A stretch of 36,106 nt of DNA from Nonomuraea indica (GTDB lineage: Bacteria; Actinomycetota; Actinomycetes; Streptosporangiales; Streptosporangiaceae): NCBI RefSeq assembly GCF_002850745.1, contig NZ_KZ559479.1, positions 1-36,106 of the forward strand, given 5' to 3'. This document shows, in pieces, positions 23,545 through 32,600 of this stretch. Position 1 is the first letter of the stretch; every line of letters starts with the position of its first letter. The notes below the pieces were generated by a model. That model saw only the letters and a program-made list of their open reading frames with translations. It searched no databases and had not been told where the DNA came from. A program made the position numbers and the translations under genes.

Positions 23545-23614
23545 GCGGGCCGGCCGTGCGGCGCTGGTAGGACAGGACCAGGCGGCGAGGAGAGGGGCCC
23601 AGGCGACCAGGGGC
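23545..23614 (-). repeat. copy B of the dispersed 71-bp repeat
   Basis: This matches 16907-16977 with three substitutions and a one-base loss. On the minus strand it reads VPLVAWAPLLAA, then the missing base throws it out of frame. It is another fragment of a membrane-protein 3' end, in the gap before the GT39-like gene. Confidence 0.75.
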
Positions 23615-23654
23615 ACCGTGCAGGTCGTTGGTACGACGGGTTTGAGATGCCGAC

Positions 23655-23792
23655 CTACTTCCGCACCAGCCCGAAGGAGAGCAGCGCGGCGCCCTCGGTC
23701 ATCACGCTGAGCAGGACCAGCCAGAGCGGCCCCCACACCGCGACCGGCCTCCACGATTTACACCCGAAGTGGGGCAAATCGTGACGAAACAC
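23655..23792 (-). pseudogene. membrane-protein C-terminal remnant or very small membrane protein
   Basis: A frame from a possible GTG at 23792 to TAG at 23655-23657 encodes 45 residues, including WRPVAVWGPLWLVLLSVMTE and GAALLSFGLVRK. It has one clear helix and a basic end. No ribosome-binding site is seen, and the sequence looks like the last helix of a larger protein. It adjoins copy B of the dispersed repeat, so the whole 23540-23790 stretch may be a degraded locus. An intact small protein cannot be excluded. Confidence 0.4.
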
Positions 23793-23906
23793 CCGGTCAG
23801 CGATAGGGACAAATCAGGACAAAGCGGGCAATGGGTCGGTTGGGTGAGCGTTCGGGCCACAGGGGTCGGGTACACGTGCCCTCGTCGCCTACCTTCGGAG
23901 TCAGCC

Positions 23907-25445
23907 ATGACGGTCACCCGCCCGCGCGTGCCGGCGGCCGCCCGCTCGGGGCGGCCGTCGCCGTCGCCGGTCGCGCTGCTCGCGCTGGTCGGCGTGCTGT
24001 ACGCGGCGGCCCAGCTCGTCCTGGTCTCGCCGCGGATGGGCATCGGCTGGGACGAGGCCATCTACGCCAGCCAGTACGCCGCGCACGCCCCGCCCGCTCC
24101 CTTCAGCGCGCCGCGCGCCCGGGGGACGTCGCTGCTGGTCGCGCCGGTGGTGGCGGTGACCGACTCGGTCCTCGTGCTGCGCCTGTACCTGACGGCGGTC
24201 TCGTCGCTGGCCCTGTTCGGCGCGTTCCTCGTCTGGACCCGGGTGCGCGCCGACCGGTCGGCGCCGCTGGCCGCGCTGCTGTTCGCCGGGTGCTGGCTGT
24301 CGCTGTTCTACGGCAACGAGGCCATGCCCAACCTGTACGTCGCCCTCGGCGGCGTCGCCGCCACCGGCCTGCTGGTCCTGGCCGTCCGGGCGGTGCGCGC
24401 CTCCGCCGCCCGCACGGGGCGGGGGTGGGACCCGGGGACCAGGCTGGACTGGGGACGGACCAGCGGGGCGGACCGGTGGCGGCAGTGGGGGCCGGCCGTC
24501 GCGCTGGCGGCCGTGCTGGCCGTCGTCTCGCTCATGCGGCCCTCGGACGCGCTCGTCCTGGCCGTCCCGCTCGCGGTCGCCGCGCTGATCGCGCTCCGGC
24601 GTCGCGCGCTCGTCCCGCTCGCGGCCGTCGCGGCCGGTCTGGCCGTCGGATGGGGCCAGTGGCTCGCCGAGGCCGCGCAGGCGTACGGCGGCGTCGCGGC
24701 CCGGATGCGCGGCGCCGGACAGGCCAACCTGACCGGCTGGACCGTCTCGCTGGTGGAGCACGCCAGAGCACTCGATGGGCCCTCGCTGTGCAGGTTCGGG
24801 GTCAGGTGCGGGGAGGTCTCGCCGGTGGCGCTCGCGTGGGGGCTCGCCATCCCGCTGATGACGCTGCTCGGCCTGTGGACGGCCCGACGCTCCGGCGGGT
24901 CCGGCCCGCTGCTGCTGGCCGCCGTCACCGGTGTCGCGACCGCGCTGCCCTACCTGTTCTACGTCGGCTACGCCGCTCCGCGCTTCCTGATGCCGGCGTA
25001 CGCGCTGCTGTCGCTGCCCGTCGCGCGGGCCGTCACGGGACCGCGGCCGGCCGGCCGGTGGCGGGCGCCCGTCAGCGCGCTGCTGGTCACCGGCGTGCTG
25101 GCCCACCTGGCGCTCCAGGGCACGTACGCGTACCGGATGGCGGCCGGCACGTACCGCGACCGGGAGCGGATGGAGCTGGCCGCGAACGCGCTGCGCGCGG
25201 CCGGGGTGCGCCCGCCCTGCCTCGTCTACGGTCAGTCGGGTGTGCAGCTGGGCTACCTGCTCGGCTGCGACTCCCAGGGCGTCACCCAGCGCTTCGCCCG
25301 GCGTCCGCCCGACCGGGTCCGCGCCGCCGCCGACCGGGGCGCCCAGGTCGTCATCGTGCACACCCGGGTGCCGCTGCCGCCGTACGCGCGCCAGTGGCGG
25401 CCCCTCGACCTGCCCGGCCGGTGGAAGGCCCGCATCGCGCCCTGA
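23907..25445 (+). CDS. GT39-like membrane glycosyltransferase
   Basis: This 512-residue polytopic protein has about ten hydrophobic segments. After the first helix comes GIGWDEAIYASQYA, the acidic Asp-Glu motif in the first external loop that marks GT-C (PMT/ArnT-like) glycosyltransferases using polyprenyl-phosphate sugars. Later segments include LAALLFAGCWLSLFYGNEAM and GVATALPYLFYVGYAAPRFL. The C-terminal 130 residues form a globular domain (CLVYGQSGVQLGYLLGCDSQ). ATG 23907 follows CGGAG. The acceptor is likely a cell-envelope polymer or protein, but this cannot be read from sequence. A second, partial GT39-like gene lies at the right edge. Confidence 0.8.
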   Translation: MTVTRPRVPAAARSGRPSPSPVALLALVGVLYAAAQLVLVSPRMGIGWDEAIYASQYAAHAPPAPFSAPRARGTSLLVAPVVAVTDSVLVLRLYLTAVSSLALFGAFLVWTRVRADRSAPLAALLFAGCWLSLFYGNEAMPNLYVALGGVAATGLLVLAVRAVRASAARTGRGWDPGTRLDWGRTSGADRWRQWGPAVALAAVLAVVSLMRPSDALVLAVPLAVAALIALRRRALVPLAAVAAGLAVGWGQWLAEAAQAYGGVAARMRGAGQANLTGWTVSLVEHARALDGPSLCRFGVRCGEVSPVALAWGLAIPLMTLLGLWTARRSGGSGPLLLAAVTGVATALPYLFYVGYAAPRFLMPAYALLSLPVARAVTGPRPAGRWRAPVSALLVTGVLAHLALQGTYAYRMAAGTYRDRERMELAANALRAAGVRPPCLVYGQSGVQLGYLLGCDSQGVTQRFARRPPDRVRAAADRGAQVVIVHTRVPLPPYARQWRPLDLPGRWKARIAP

Positions 25446-25480
25446 GCACGTCCACGTGATCCGAGCACAGGAGGGGTGAC

Positions 25481-25591
25481 ATGCCGAAACACGCACCTTG
25501 GCAGGAGCCTGCGCCGCTGTCCGCCCGGCTGCTGTACGCCCGGCGCTCCGGCGCGCCGATCCCGCCCCACGCCACAGGAGTCCGGTCATGA
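25481..25591 (+). CDS. 36-residue small protein coupled to the DUF2243 gene
   Basis: The frame starts with ATG 25481 after AGGAGGGGTGAC, a very strong ribosome-binding site, and encodes MPKHAPWQEPAPLSARLLYA plus 16 more residues. Its TGA (25589-25591) overlaps the ATG of the DUF2243 gene as ATGA. This is either a genuine small protein or a leader peptide that couples translation. It is basic and Pro/Ala-rich with no membrane helix, and has no recognised family. Confidence 0.55.
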   Translation: MPKHAPWQEPAPLSARLLYARRSGAPIPPHATGVRS

Positions 25592-26193
25592 CCGCCGGGG
25601 CCGAGCCGCGGCGCGCGACCCGGCAGGAGACGGCACGGACGCGGCAGGAGACGACGCGGCAGGAGACGACGCGGCAGGAGACGGCGGGGGCGCCGCAGGA
25701 GACGGCACGAGGGCCGCTCCGGGGGTCGGTGCTGTCGGCGCTGCTCATCGGGATCGGCGTCATGGCCGCCGTGGACGAGCTGGTCTTCCACCGGCTGCTG
25801 GGCTGGCACCACTTCTACGACCGCGCCACGCCGCGTGTCGGGCTGCTGTCGGACGGGCTGCTGCGCGCCGCCGAGCTGGTGGCCGTCGTGGGTGGCTGCT
25901 TCTGGCTCGCCGACTTGCGCCGCCGGGCCGCGCTGGTGGCGCGGGCGGCCTGGGGCGGGTTCCTGGCCGGAGCGGGGGCGCTCCAGGTGTTCGACGGCGT
26001 CGTCGACCGCAGGGTGCTGCGGGTCCACCAGCTCCGCTCCGGCGTCGACCCGCTGCCCTACGACCTGGCCTGGAACCTGGCGGGCCTGGCGCTGCTGGCC
26101 TGCGGGATCGCCCTCGCCGTACGGGCAGGGGGGCGGCCGGCAGCCACCCGCGCGCCGGACGGCGGCCCCCGGACGACGGAGCGGCTGCCATGA
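25588..26193 (+). CDS. DUF2243-family membrane protein
   Basis: The 201-residue protein has four helices and the family signature DELVFHRLLGWHHFYDRATP after the first helix. The second and third helices (LRAAELVAVVGGCFWLADL; WGGFLAGAGALQVFDGVVD) precede HQLRSGVDPLPYDLAWNLAG, which again has conserved His and Asp residues. Histidines at both sites suggest metal or haem contact, but DUF2243 has no established function. About 40 N-terminal residues are polar and include a TRQET tandem repeat. ATG 25588 follows ACAGGAG and overlaps the small upstream ORF. The gene overlaps CtaG by four bases, and DUF2243 and CtaG genes are commonly neighbours in actinobacteria. Confidence 0.88.
   Translation: MTAGAEPRRATRQETARTRQETTRQETTRQETAGAPQETARGPLRGSVLSALLIGIGVMAAVDELVFHRLLGWHHFYDRATPRVGLLSDGLLRAAELVAVVGGCFWLADLRRRAALVARAAWGGFLAGAGALQVFDGVVDRRVLRVHQLRSGVDPLPYDLAWNLAGLALLACGIALAVRAGGRPAATRAPDGGPRTTERLP
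25621..25684 (+). repeat. in-frame 15-bp tandem repeats coding TRQET
   Basis: ACGCGGCAGGAGACG is repeated about three times, with degenerate flanking copies, inside the N-terminal coding region of the DUF2243 gene. It produces TRQETTRQETTRQET in the predicted cytoplasmic tail. The multiple-of-three unit keeps frame, so copy number may vary between strains. Confidence 0.85.
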
Positions 26194-26960
26194 CGCCCGG
26201 CCAGCACGCCGGCTGGACCGCCTGGCTGCCCGCGCTGCTCGCGATGCTCGTCCACGCCACGGTCTACCTGGTGGCGGTCCGGCGGGCCGGAAGAGAGGGC
26301 GGCGAGCCGGCCGCCCGCACCCGCCGGTGGAGCCCCTGGCGGACCGCGTCGTGGCTCAGCGGCTGCGTCCTGCTCGGCCTGGCGCTGTCACCGCTCGTCC
26401 CGCCCGGCGACGTCGGGCACATGGTCCGCCATCTGCTGCTCGGCATGTTCGCGCCGCTCGGCCTGATCATGGCTGCGCCGATGACCCTGCTGCTGCGGGT
26501 CGCCCCGCGGAGTCTGGCCCGCCGCCTGACCCGGCTGCTGCGCACCCGCGTGGTGCACGTCATCAGCCATCCCGTCACCGCGGCCCTGATCAGCGTCGGC
26601 GGCCTGTACGCGGTGACGCTCACCCCGCTGTACGCCGCCGGCCTGGCGAACCCGGCGCTCCACCACCTCGTGGACCACCTCTACCTGGCCTCCGGCTGCC
26701 TGTTCACGTGGGCCGTCGCCGGGCCCGACCCGGCGCCGCACCGGCCGGGGGTGCCCACACGGGCCGCCGTCCTCATCGGGGCGGCCGCCGCGCACGGCTG
26801 GCTGGCCAAGCACCTGTACGCGACCGTGCCCGGCTTCCAGGAGGCCGCCCAGGTCATGTACTACGGCGGTGACGTCGCCGAGCTGCTGCTCGCTGTCGGG
26901 CTGTTCGCCGCCTGGTACCGCCGGGTGGGACGCCGCCGCCCCGTGCCGGCGCCCGCCTGA
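26190..26960 (+). CDS. ctaG: CtaG-like cytochrome oxidase assembly membrane protein
   Basis: This 256-residue polytopic protein belongs to the caa3-type CtaG family. Six to seven helices are visible. Histidines sit at predicted membrane borders: MLVHATVYLVAV, MVRHLLLGMFAPLGLIMAAP, HLVDHLYLASGCLFTWAVAG, and AAHGWLAKHLYA, then MYYGGDVAELLLAVGLF. Family members help deliver copper to cytochrome c oxidase or act in copper handling. Coupling to DUF2243 by an ATGA overlap makes a two- or three-gene unit, possibly for copper or oxidase maturation. No oxidase subunits are encoded in this window. Confidence 0.88.
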   Translation: MTPGQHAGWTAWLPALLAMLVHATVYLVAVRRAGREGGEPAARTRRWSPWRTASWLSGCVLLGLALSPLVPPGDVGHMVRHLLLGMFAPLGLIMAAPMTLLLRVAPRSLARRLTRLLRTRVVHVISHPVTAALISVGGLYAVTLTPLYAAGLANPALHHLVDHLYLASGCLFTWAVAGPDPAPHRPGVPTRAAVLIGAAAAHGWLAKHLYATVPGFQEAAQVMYYGGDVAELLLAVGLFAAWYRRVGRRRPVPAPA

Positions 26961-26992
26961 TCGTCACCCGGACGGAGGGCGCCGCGGCCCCG

Positions 26993-27628
26993 TCACAGGT
27001 GTGCCCGGCGCACGTCCACGAGGAAGTCCTCGACCCGGGCGCGGTCGGGCGCGTCCGGCAGGACGCTGCCGGACGCGGCCACCTCGGCCCGCAGCGCCGC
27101 CTGCCAGGCCGCCACCTCCGCCCACGGCAGCTCCCCGCGCCGCACCGCGAGCAGGCGGTCCCGGTGGCCGTCCACCCGCACCATCGGCTCGCCCGTGCGG
27201 ACCAGGTGCAGCCCGCTCAGCAGCAGCCGGATCATGTGCATGGCCTGCTTCCACCTGGGCGCCTCCGGGTCCAGCCGGCGGAACTGGGCGTCGGCGTACC
27301 CCGTGAACGTCTCCTGCGCCCGCCGCGACAGGAAGGCGCCCCGCAGCCCGAGCAGCCGCGCCCCGAACGGCGTGACCACCTCCACGATCGGCGACCACAG
27401 GCACTCCAGCACGGTCGGGTTCGCGTCGAGGGCCAGCCGGCAGAACCGCTCCACCTCCCACGAGAACTGCTCGGGCAACGGCCCGTCGCGGTGCGTCGGA
27501 GGCTTGTCCAGCCGCCAGAAGTCCTCCGTCGGAGCCACGTACACGCCACGCCGGTCGGTGTCGGAGCCGTCCACGTCCAGCCCGTACGCCCGCGACCCCA
27601 CCACCACCGACAGGATCACGTCGTCCAT
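26993..27628 (-). CDS. YcgL/RlaP-type predicted nucleotidyltransferase
   Basis: This 211-residue protein has the NTase motif GSRAYGLDVDGSDTDRRGVY at residues 11-30, where Gly-Ser and two Asp (23 and 25) are the nucleotide- and metal-binding residues of the polymerase-beta fold. Downstream, NPTVLECLWSP and a helical region (RWKQAMHMIRLLLSGLHLV) match YcgL/RlaP-like enzymes, some linked to RNA repair. ATG 27628 follows AGGAGG six bases upstream. It is divergent from prpE, so an operon with the NACHT gene is excluded. Substrate is unknown. Confidence 0.85.
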   Translation of the reverse strand: MDDVILSVVVGSRAYGLDVDGSDTDRRGVYVAPTEDFWRLDKPPTHRDGPLPEQFSWEVERFCRLALDANPTVLECLWSPIVEVVTPFGARLLGLRGAFLSRRAQETFTGYADAQFRRLDPEAPRWKQAMHMIRLLLSGLHLVRTGEPMVRVDGHRDRLLAVRRGELPWAEVAAWQAALRAEVAASGSVLPDAPDRARVEDFLVDVRRAHL

Positions 27629-27735
27629 CCGAAGCCTCCTCGCGCCGGGTCCGCACACCGTACCCGGCACGATGATCGGGCGGCGCGCCGGGGAGGGGGT
27701 TGCGCGGAGGTCGGGGCGCTGATCTGATCGAGAGG

Positions 27736-29592
27736 GTGAGCGGTTACGACGACGTCCACCGGCGCAGCATCGAACGACCCGAGGAGTTCTGGGCGGAGGC
27801 GGCCCGGGCCGTCGACTGGGAGGTGGCCCCCGAGACGGTCCTGCGCGAGGGACGATGGTTCCCCGACGGGCGGCTCAACACCTGCCACAACGCCCTCGAC
27901 CGGCACGTCGCCGCCGGGCACGGCGAGCGCACGGCCCTCGTGTACGACAGCCCCGTCACCGGCACCGTCCGCAGCTTCACCTACGCCGAGCTGCTCGACC
28001 AGACCGCCCGCACCGCCGGGATGCTGCGCGACCTCGGCGTACGGGCGGGCGACACGGTGGTCATCTACATGCCGATGGTGCCCGAGGCGGTGGTCGCGAT
28101 GCTGGCCTGCGCCCGGATCGGCGCCGTGCACTCGGTGGTCTTCGGCGGGTTCGCGGCGGCCGAGCTGGCCGTGCGGATCGACCACGCCGAGCCCGTGGTG
28201 GTGCTGTCGGCCTCGTGCGGCATCGAGCCGTCCCGGCTGGTGGAGTACAAGCCGCTGCTCGACGCCGCCCTGGAGCGGGCGCGGCACCGGCCGGCCCACT
28301 GCGTGATCCTGCAACGCCCCCAGCACCCGGCGCCGCTGGTCGAGGGGCGCGACCTCGACTGGGAAGCGGCCGTGAGCGCCGCCGCCCCCGCCGGCTGCGT
28401 CGCCGTGGCGGCCACCGACCCGCTCTACATCCTCTACACCTCCGGCACCACCGGCGCCCCCAAGGGCGTCGTCCGCGACAACGGCGGCCACGCCGTCGCC
28501 CTCCAGTGGAGCATGTCCCACGTGTACGGCGCCGCGCCCGGCGAGGTCTTCTGGGCCGCCTCCGACGTCGGCTGGGTGGTGGGCCACTCCTACATCGTGT
28601 ACGGCCCGCTGCTGGCCGGCTGCACGACCGTGCTGTACGAGGGCAAACCGGTCGGCACTCCCGATCCCGGGTCGTTCTGGCGGGTGGTGGCCATGCACGG
28701 GGTGCGGACGCTGTTCGCCGCGCCGACCGCCATCAGGGCCATCAAGAAGGAAGACCCCGCCGGAGATTTCGCCAAAAAGTGGGACCTGTCCAGTTTGCGA
28801 TACCTGTTCCTGGCGGGGGAGCGGCTCGACCCCGAGACGTACCGATGGGCCACCGAGCTGCTCGGCGTGCCCGTCATCGACCACTGGTGGCAGACCGAGA
28901 CCGGTTGGCCCGTCGCCGCCAACTGCGTCGGCCTCGGCGCGCTGCCCATCAAACCCGGCTCGCCCACCAAGCCCGTGCCCGGCTACGACGTGCACGTCCT
29001 CGACTCCGACGGCGCCGACTGCCCGCCCGGCGCGGAGGGGGCCGTCACCATCAGACTGCCGCTGCCGCCCGGCACGCTCACCACCCTCCACCGCGACCAC
29101 GCCCGGTTCACCGAGGCCTACCTGTCGCGCTACCCCGGCCACTACCTGACCGGCGACGGCGGCCACCTCGACGACGACGGCTACCTCTACGTCATGGGCC
29201 GCATCGACGACGTCATCAACGTCGCCGGGCACCGCCTGTCGACCGGGCAGATGGAGGAGGTCATCGCCGCCCACCCCGACGTGGCCGAGTGCGCCGTCAT
29301 CGGCGTCGCCGACGACCTGAAGGGGGAGCTGCCCGTCGGGTTCGTGGTGCTCAAGGCGGGCGCCGGGCGCGACCCGGCCGAGGTGGAGCGGGAGGTGGCG
29401 GCGCTGGTGCGCGAACGCATCGGCCCGGTCGCCGCCTTCCGCCGGGCCGTGGTGGTCGCCCGGCTGCCCAAGACCCGGTCCGGCAAGATCCTGCGCGCCA
29501 CGATGCGCGACATCGCGGCCGGGCGCGCCTACCGGACCCCGTCCACGATCGAGGACCCGGCGGCGCTGGAGGAGATCGCCCGCGTGCTCTGA
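27736..29592 (+). CDS. prpE: propionyl-CoA synthetase / acyl-CoA ligase
   Basis: This ANL-superfamily adenylating enzyme of 618 residues forms acyl-AMP and then acyl-CoA. Motifs in order are VVFGGFAAAELAVRID, YILYTSGTTGAPKGVVRDNG (P-loop), FWAASDVGWVVGHSYIVYGP, HWWQTETGWPV, YLTGDGGHLDDDGYLYVMGR and the C-terminal LPKTRSGKILRATMR with the acetylatable Lys. The first two thirds have PrpE features (EYKPLLDAALERA, CVILQRPQ), so propionate is the likely substrate, acetate a close alternative. GTG 27736 gives the expected family length. The NACHT gene starts 34 bases after its stop and may share its transcript. Confidence 0.9.
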   Translation: MSGYDDVHRRSIERPEEFWAEAARAVDWEVAPETVLREGRWFPDGRLNTCHNALDRHVAAGHGERTALVYDSPVTGTVRSFTYAELLDQTARTAGMLRDLGVRAGDTVVIYMPMVPEAVVAMLACARIGAVHSVVFGGFAAAELAVRIDHAEPVVVLSASCGIEPSRLVEYKPLLDAALERARHRPAHCVILQRPQHPAPLVEGRDLDWEAAVSAAAPAGCVAVAATDPLYILYTSGTTGAPKGVVRDNGGHAVALQWSMSHVYGAAPGEVFWAASDVGWVVGHSYIVYGPLLAGCTTVLYEGKPVGTPDPGSFWRVVAMHGVRTLFAAPTAIRAIKKEDPAGDFAKKWDLSSLRYLFLAGERLDPETYRWATELLGVPVIDHWWQTETGWPVAANCVGLGALPIKPGSPTKPVPGYDVHVLDSDGADCPPGAEGAVTIRLPLPPGTLTTLHRDHARFTEAYLSRYPGHYLTGDGGHLDDDGYLYVMGRIDDVINVAGHRLSTGQMEEVIAAHPDVAECAVIGVADDLKGELPVGFVVLKAGAGRDPAEVEREVAALVRERIGPVAAFRRAVVVARLPKTRSGKILRATMRDIAAGRAYRTPSTIEDPAALEEIARVL

Positions 29593-29626
29593 CGCCCGCC
29601 CCCCCGCGACCGGTCCGGAGGCCCTG

Positions 29627-32600
29627 ATGACGGAGACGCTGAGCTACGCCGACGCCCTGAAGATCCTCGGCTGCAACGAGAACCGGCTCGTGAAGGCCGC
29701 CGAGTTCGCCGCCAACGCCACACGTACCGGCTGGGCGCTCGCCGGCGGCGCGCGGATGGCGCTCACCCTCGCCGACCTCAAGGAGGACGCCGTCAGATAC
29801 GGCGAGCACGTCCTGCGCCGCGCCCCCGGCTGGAAGGCCGACGTCAACCGGCACACCCGCACCCAGCGGCTGGCGGCGGCGCACGCCGTCATCGTCGTGT
29901 CGGCCTGGTTCGAGGCCCTGGACGAGGCGAAGCTGCCGTTCACGCTGAGCCGGCTCGGCCTGGACCGGGGCGAGCAGGCGGCGCTGGCCCTCGGTGGGCC
30001 GGCCGCCGACGGATTCGCCCGGCTCGCCGAGGCGCTGCTGGCGCGGCGGCTGCCCGCGCCCGCCCCGCACCGCCCGTACGCGGCGACCCGCGAGGCCGTC
30101 GGCGCCGCCCACCGCGAGATGGCGCACGCCCTGGCCCGGTACGTGCGCGGCACCCCCGTGTGGGACGGGCTGTCGCCCGACGACCAGGTGCGCCTGCCGC
30201 TGCTGCTCGCCGACGGACCGCCGGCCAGGGCGCTGCGGATCTACGACGAGGACTACCGGCTGCTGGCCGCCGCGGGCCCCGAGCTGGCGGTGTGGAGCCT
30301 CGGCCAGGCCGCCGACGAGGGCAGGAAGGCGGGCAAGGGCCATGCCAGGGCCGACACCCGGGCGGCCGGCATCGGGCTGTCACGGGTGGCGCGGCTGCTG
30401 GCCGAGCTGGCGCCGCCCCGCGTCGGCGACCATCCCGCCGTCCACCGGCTCAGGCTGGCCGCCAGCGCACTCGACCAGCCGCTCATCGCGGCCGGCGCGG
30501 TGCCCGACGACGTGACGCTGCCGCTGCTCGGCGAGGGCTACATCAACCCGCGGATGCGGGTGGCCGAGATGACCCGCGAGGCCACCCCCGCCGTGAAGAG
30601 CTGGTGGGAGGAGCAGGCGGGGCTGCCCGACGCCGAGGCGTTCCTGGTCGGCCACCTCACCTCGCCGCACGCCACCCGCGCGCCGCTGGTCGTGCTCGGC
30701 GAACCCGGCGCCGGCAAGTCGAAGCTGACCGAGGTGCTCGCGGCACGGCTGGCCAGCTCCGAGTTCCTGCCCATCCGGGTGGAGCTGGGCGACGTCGCCG
30801 CCGGGTCGTCCGTCACGGGACAGATCGAGCAGGCGCTCACCGCCCTGCTCGGAGCGGAGACGACGTTCGCCGAGGTGGTCGAGGCCGCCGAGGGCGCGCT
30901 GCCCGTCGTGCTGCTCGACGGCCTGGACGAGCTGGTCCAGGCGGCCGAGTCCGACCGCTACGACTACGTGGAGCAGGTGCGCGCCTTCCAGCGCCGCCAG
31001 GCGGGGCTGGGCCGGCCCGTCGCCGTCCTCGTGACCTGCCGGACCGTGGTGGCCGACCGGGTGCGGTTCCCGCACGGCGTCCTGGCGGTCCAGCTCCGGC
31101 CGTTCGACGACGACCAGGTGGGCGCCTGGCTGGACGTCTGGGCCCGGACCAACCGCGCCCCGCTCGCCCGCCACGGCCGCCGGCCGCTGCCCGCCGCCGT
31201 CGCCCTGGCCCAGGGCGAGCTCGCCCGGCAGCCGCTGCTCCTGCTGCTGCTCGCCCTGTACGACGCGGCGGGCAACACGCTCGCCGACGACGGCTCCGGG
31301 CTGGGCCGGGCGCAGCTGTACGAGTCGCTGATCAAGGACTTCGCCGCCAGGGAGCTCGCCAGGGACCCCGCCGTGCGGGCGCTGTCGGAGGCCAGGCGGA
31401 GCAGGCTGGTGGAACGGGAGCTGGTCCGGCTCGGGGCCGTGGCGCTGTCGATGTTCGTCCGCGGCCGGCCCGCCGTCACCGGCGACGACCTGCGACGCGA
31501 CGTGACGGCGCTGTGCGGGGCGGAGGCGGGGGAGGAGTGGGCCGGGCGCGCGACGGGCGGCTTCCTGTTCGTGCACCGGGGCGAGGCGCGCGGCCACGCC
31601 TTCCTGCACGCCACGTTCGGCGAGTTCCTGGTCGCCTGGCTCGCCGTGTACGCGGTGCGCGACCTGGTGCGGCGGCAGGACCTGGCCGAGGACGAGCTGA
31701 TCGCGGTCTCCCCTCAGGATGCCGACGACGACCTGCTGTACGCCGTCACGTCGTTCTCCTGCCTGGCCGAGCGGGGCCCCATCGTGGGGTTCTCCATGGA
31801 GCTGCTGCGCCGGCTGCCCCAGGAGGTGCGGGTGCGTGCCGCGAACCTGCTGGCCGGGCTGCTGCGCGGCGCCCTGCACGAGCGGCGGCGGCGCTCCTTC
31901 ACCGGCTTCGCCCCGGTACGGCACCCGCTGACCCGGCGGCTCGCCGCCTACTCCGCCAACCTCGTGCTGCTGGTCCGCGGCGTGTCGGAGGGACCGGTCG
32001 GCGTCTCGGCGCTGCTGCGCGACACCCCCGGCTTCGAGCGGTGGAGCTCGCACGCGCACCTGTGGAAGAGCCAGCTCGGCCGTGAGGGGTGGACCGGCCT
32101 GATCCGCGGCCTGCCGGCCTGCCGGGTGCCGGGCGACGTGCTGCTGGGCGGCGCCGCCGAGCCGTGGGACTTCGACGCCGCCGGCTGGTGGTTCACCGGC
32201 CCTTCGGACTCCGCGGGCCCGGCGCCCGGGGCGGGTGGTCGTGTCCCAGGCCCCCGCGAATCGGCCCCCGGCTCCGCCGAGCAGGTCGTCTGGTTTGCCA
32301 CCCGGGCTCCGGACGAGCGGCCGTACCTGCTCAACCGCGACCTCGACCTGCTGACCGACTCGCTGCCCGACCGTGACGGCGTCGTCGTCGTGACCCGCAC
32401 GTCGGGCCGGGTCGTCACCCTCACCCGCCTGGTCGAGGAACTGCTCATGAGCGGCTCGCTGCCGGTCCGCGAGCGCGTCGCCCGCTACCTGGACGCCATC
32501 GCCGCCCTCACCGCGCTGCCCGCCTCACGGGGGCGGCGCAAGCTGGACCTGCTGCTCCGGGCGCTCGCCCTGGAGGGGCCCGACCTGCCGTTCGAGGACC

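Noticed and set aside
25621..25684. possible CRISPR-like repeat array
   Set aside because: Units are directly adjacent without spacers and encode in-frame TRQET; this is a coding tandem repeat.
25448..26189. 494-codon frame joined to CtaG
   Set aside because: The part before 26190 is a shadow of DUF2243 in another frame. CtaG starts at ATG 26190 with a four-base overlap.
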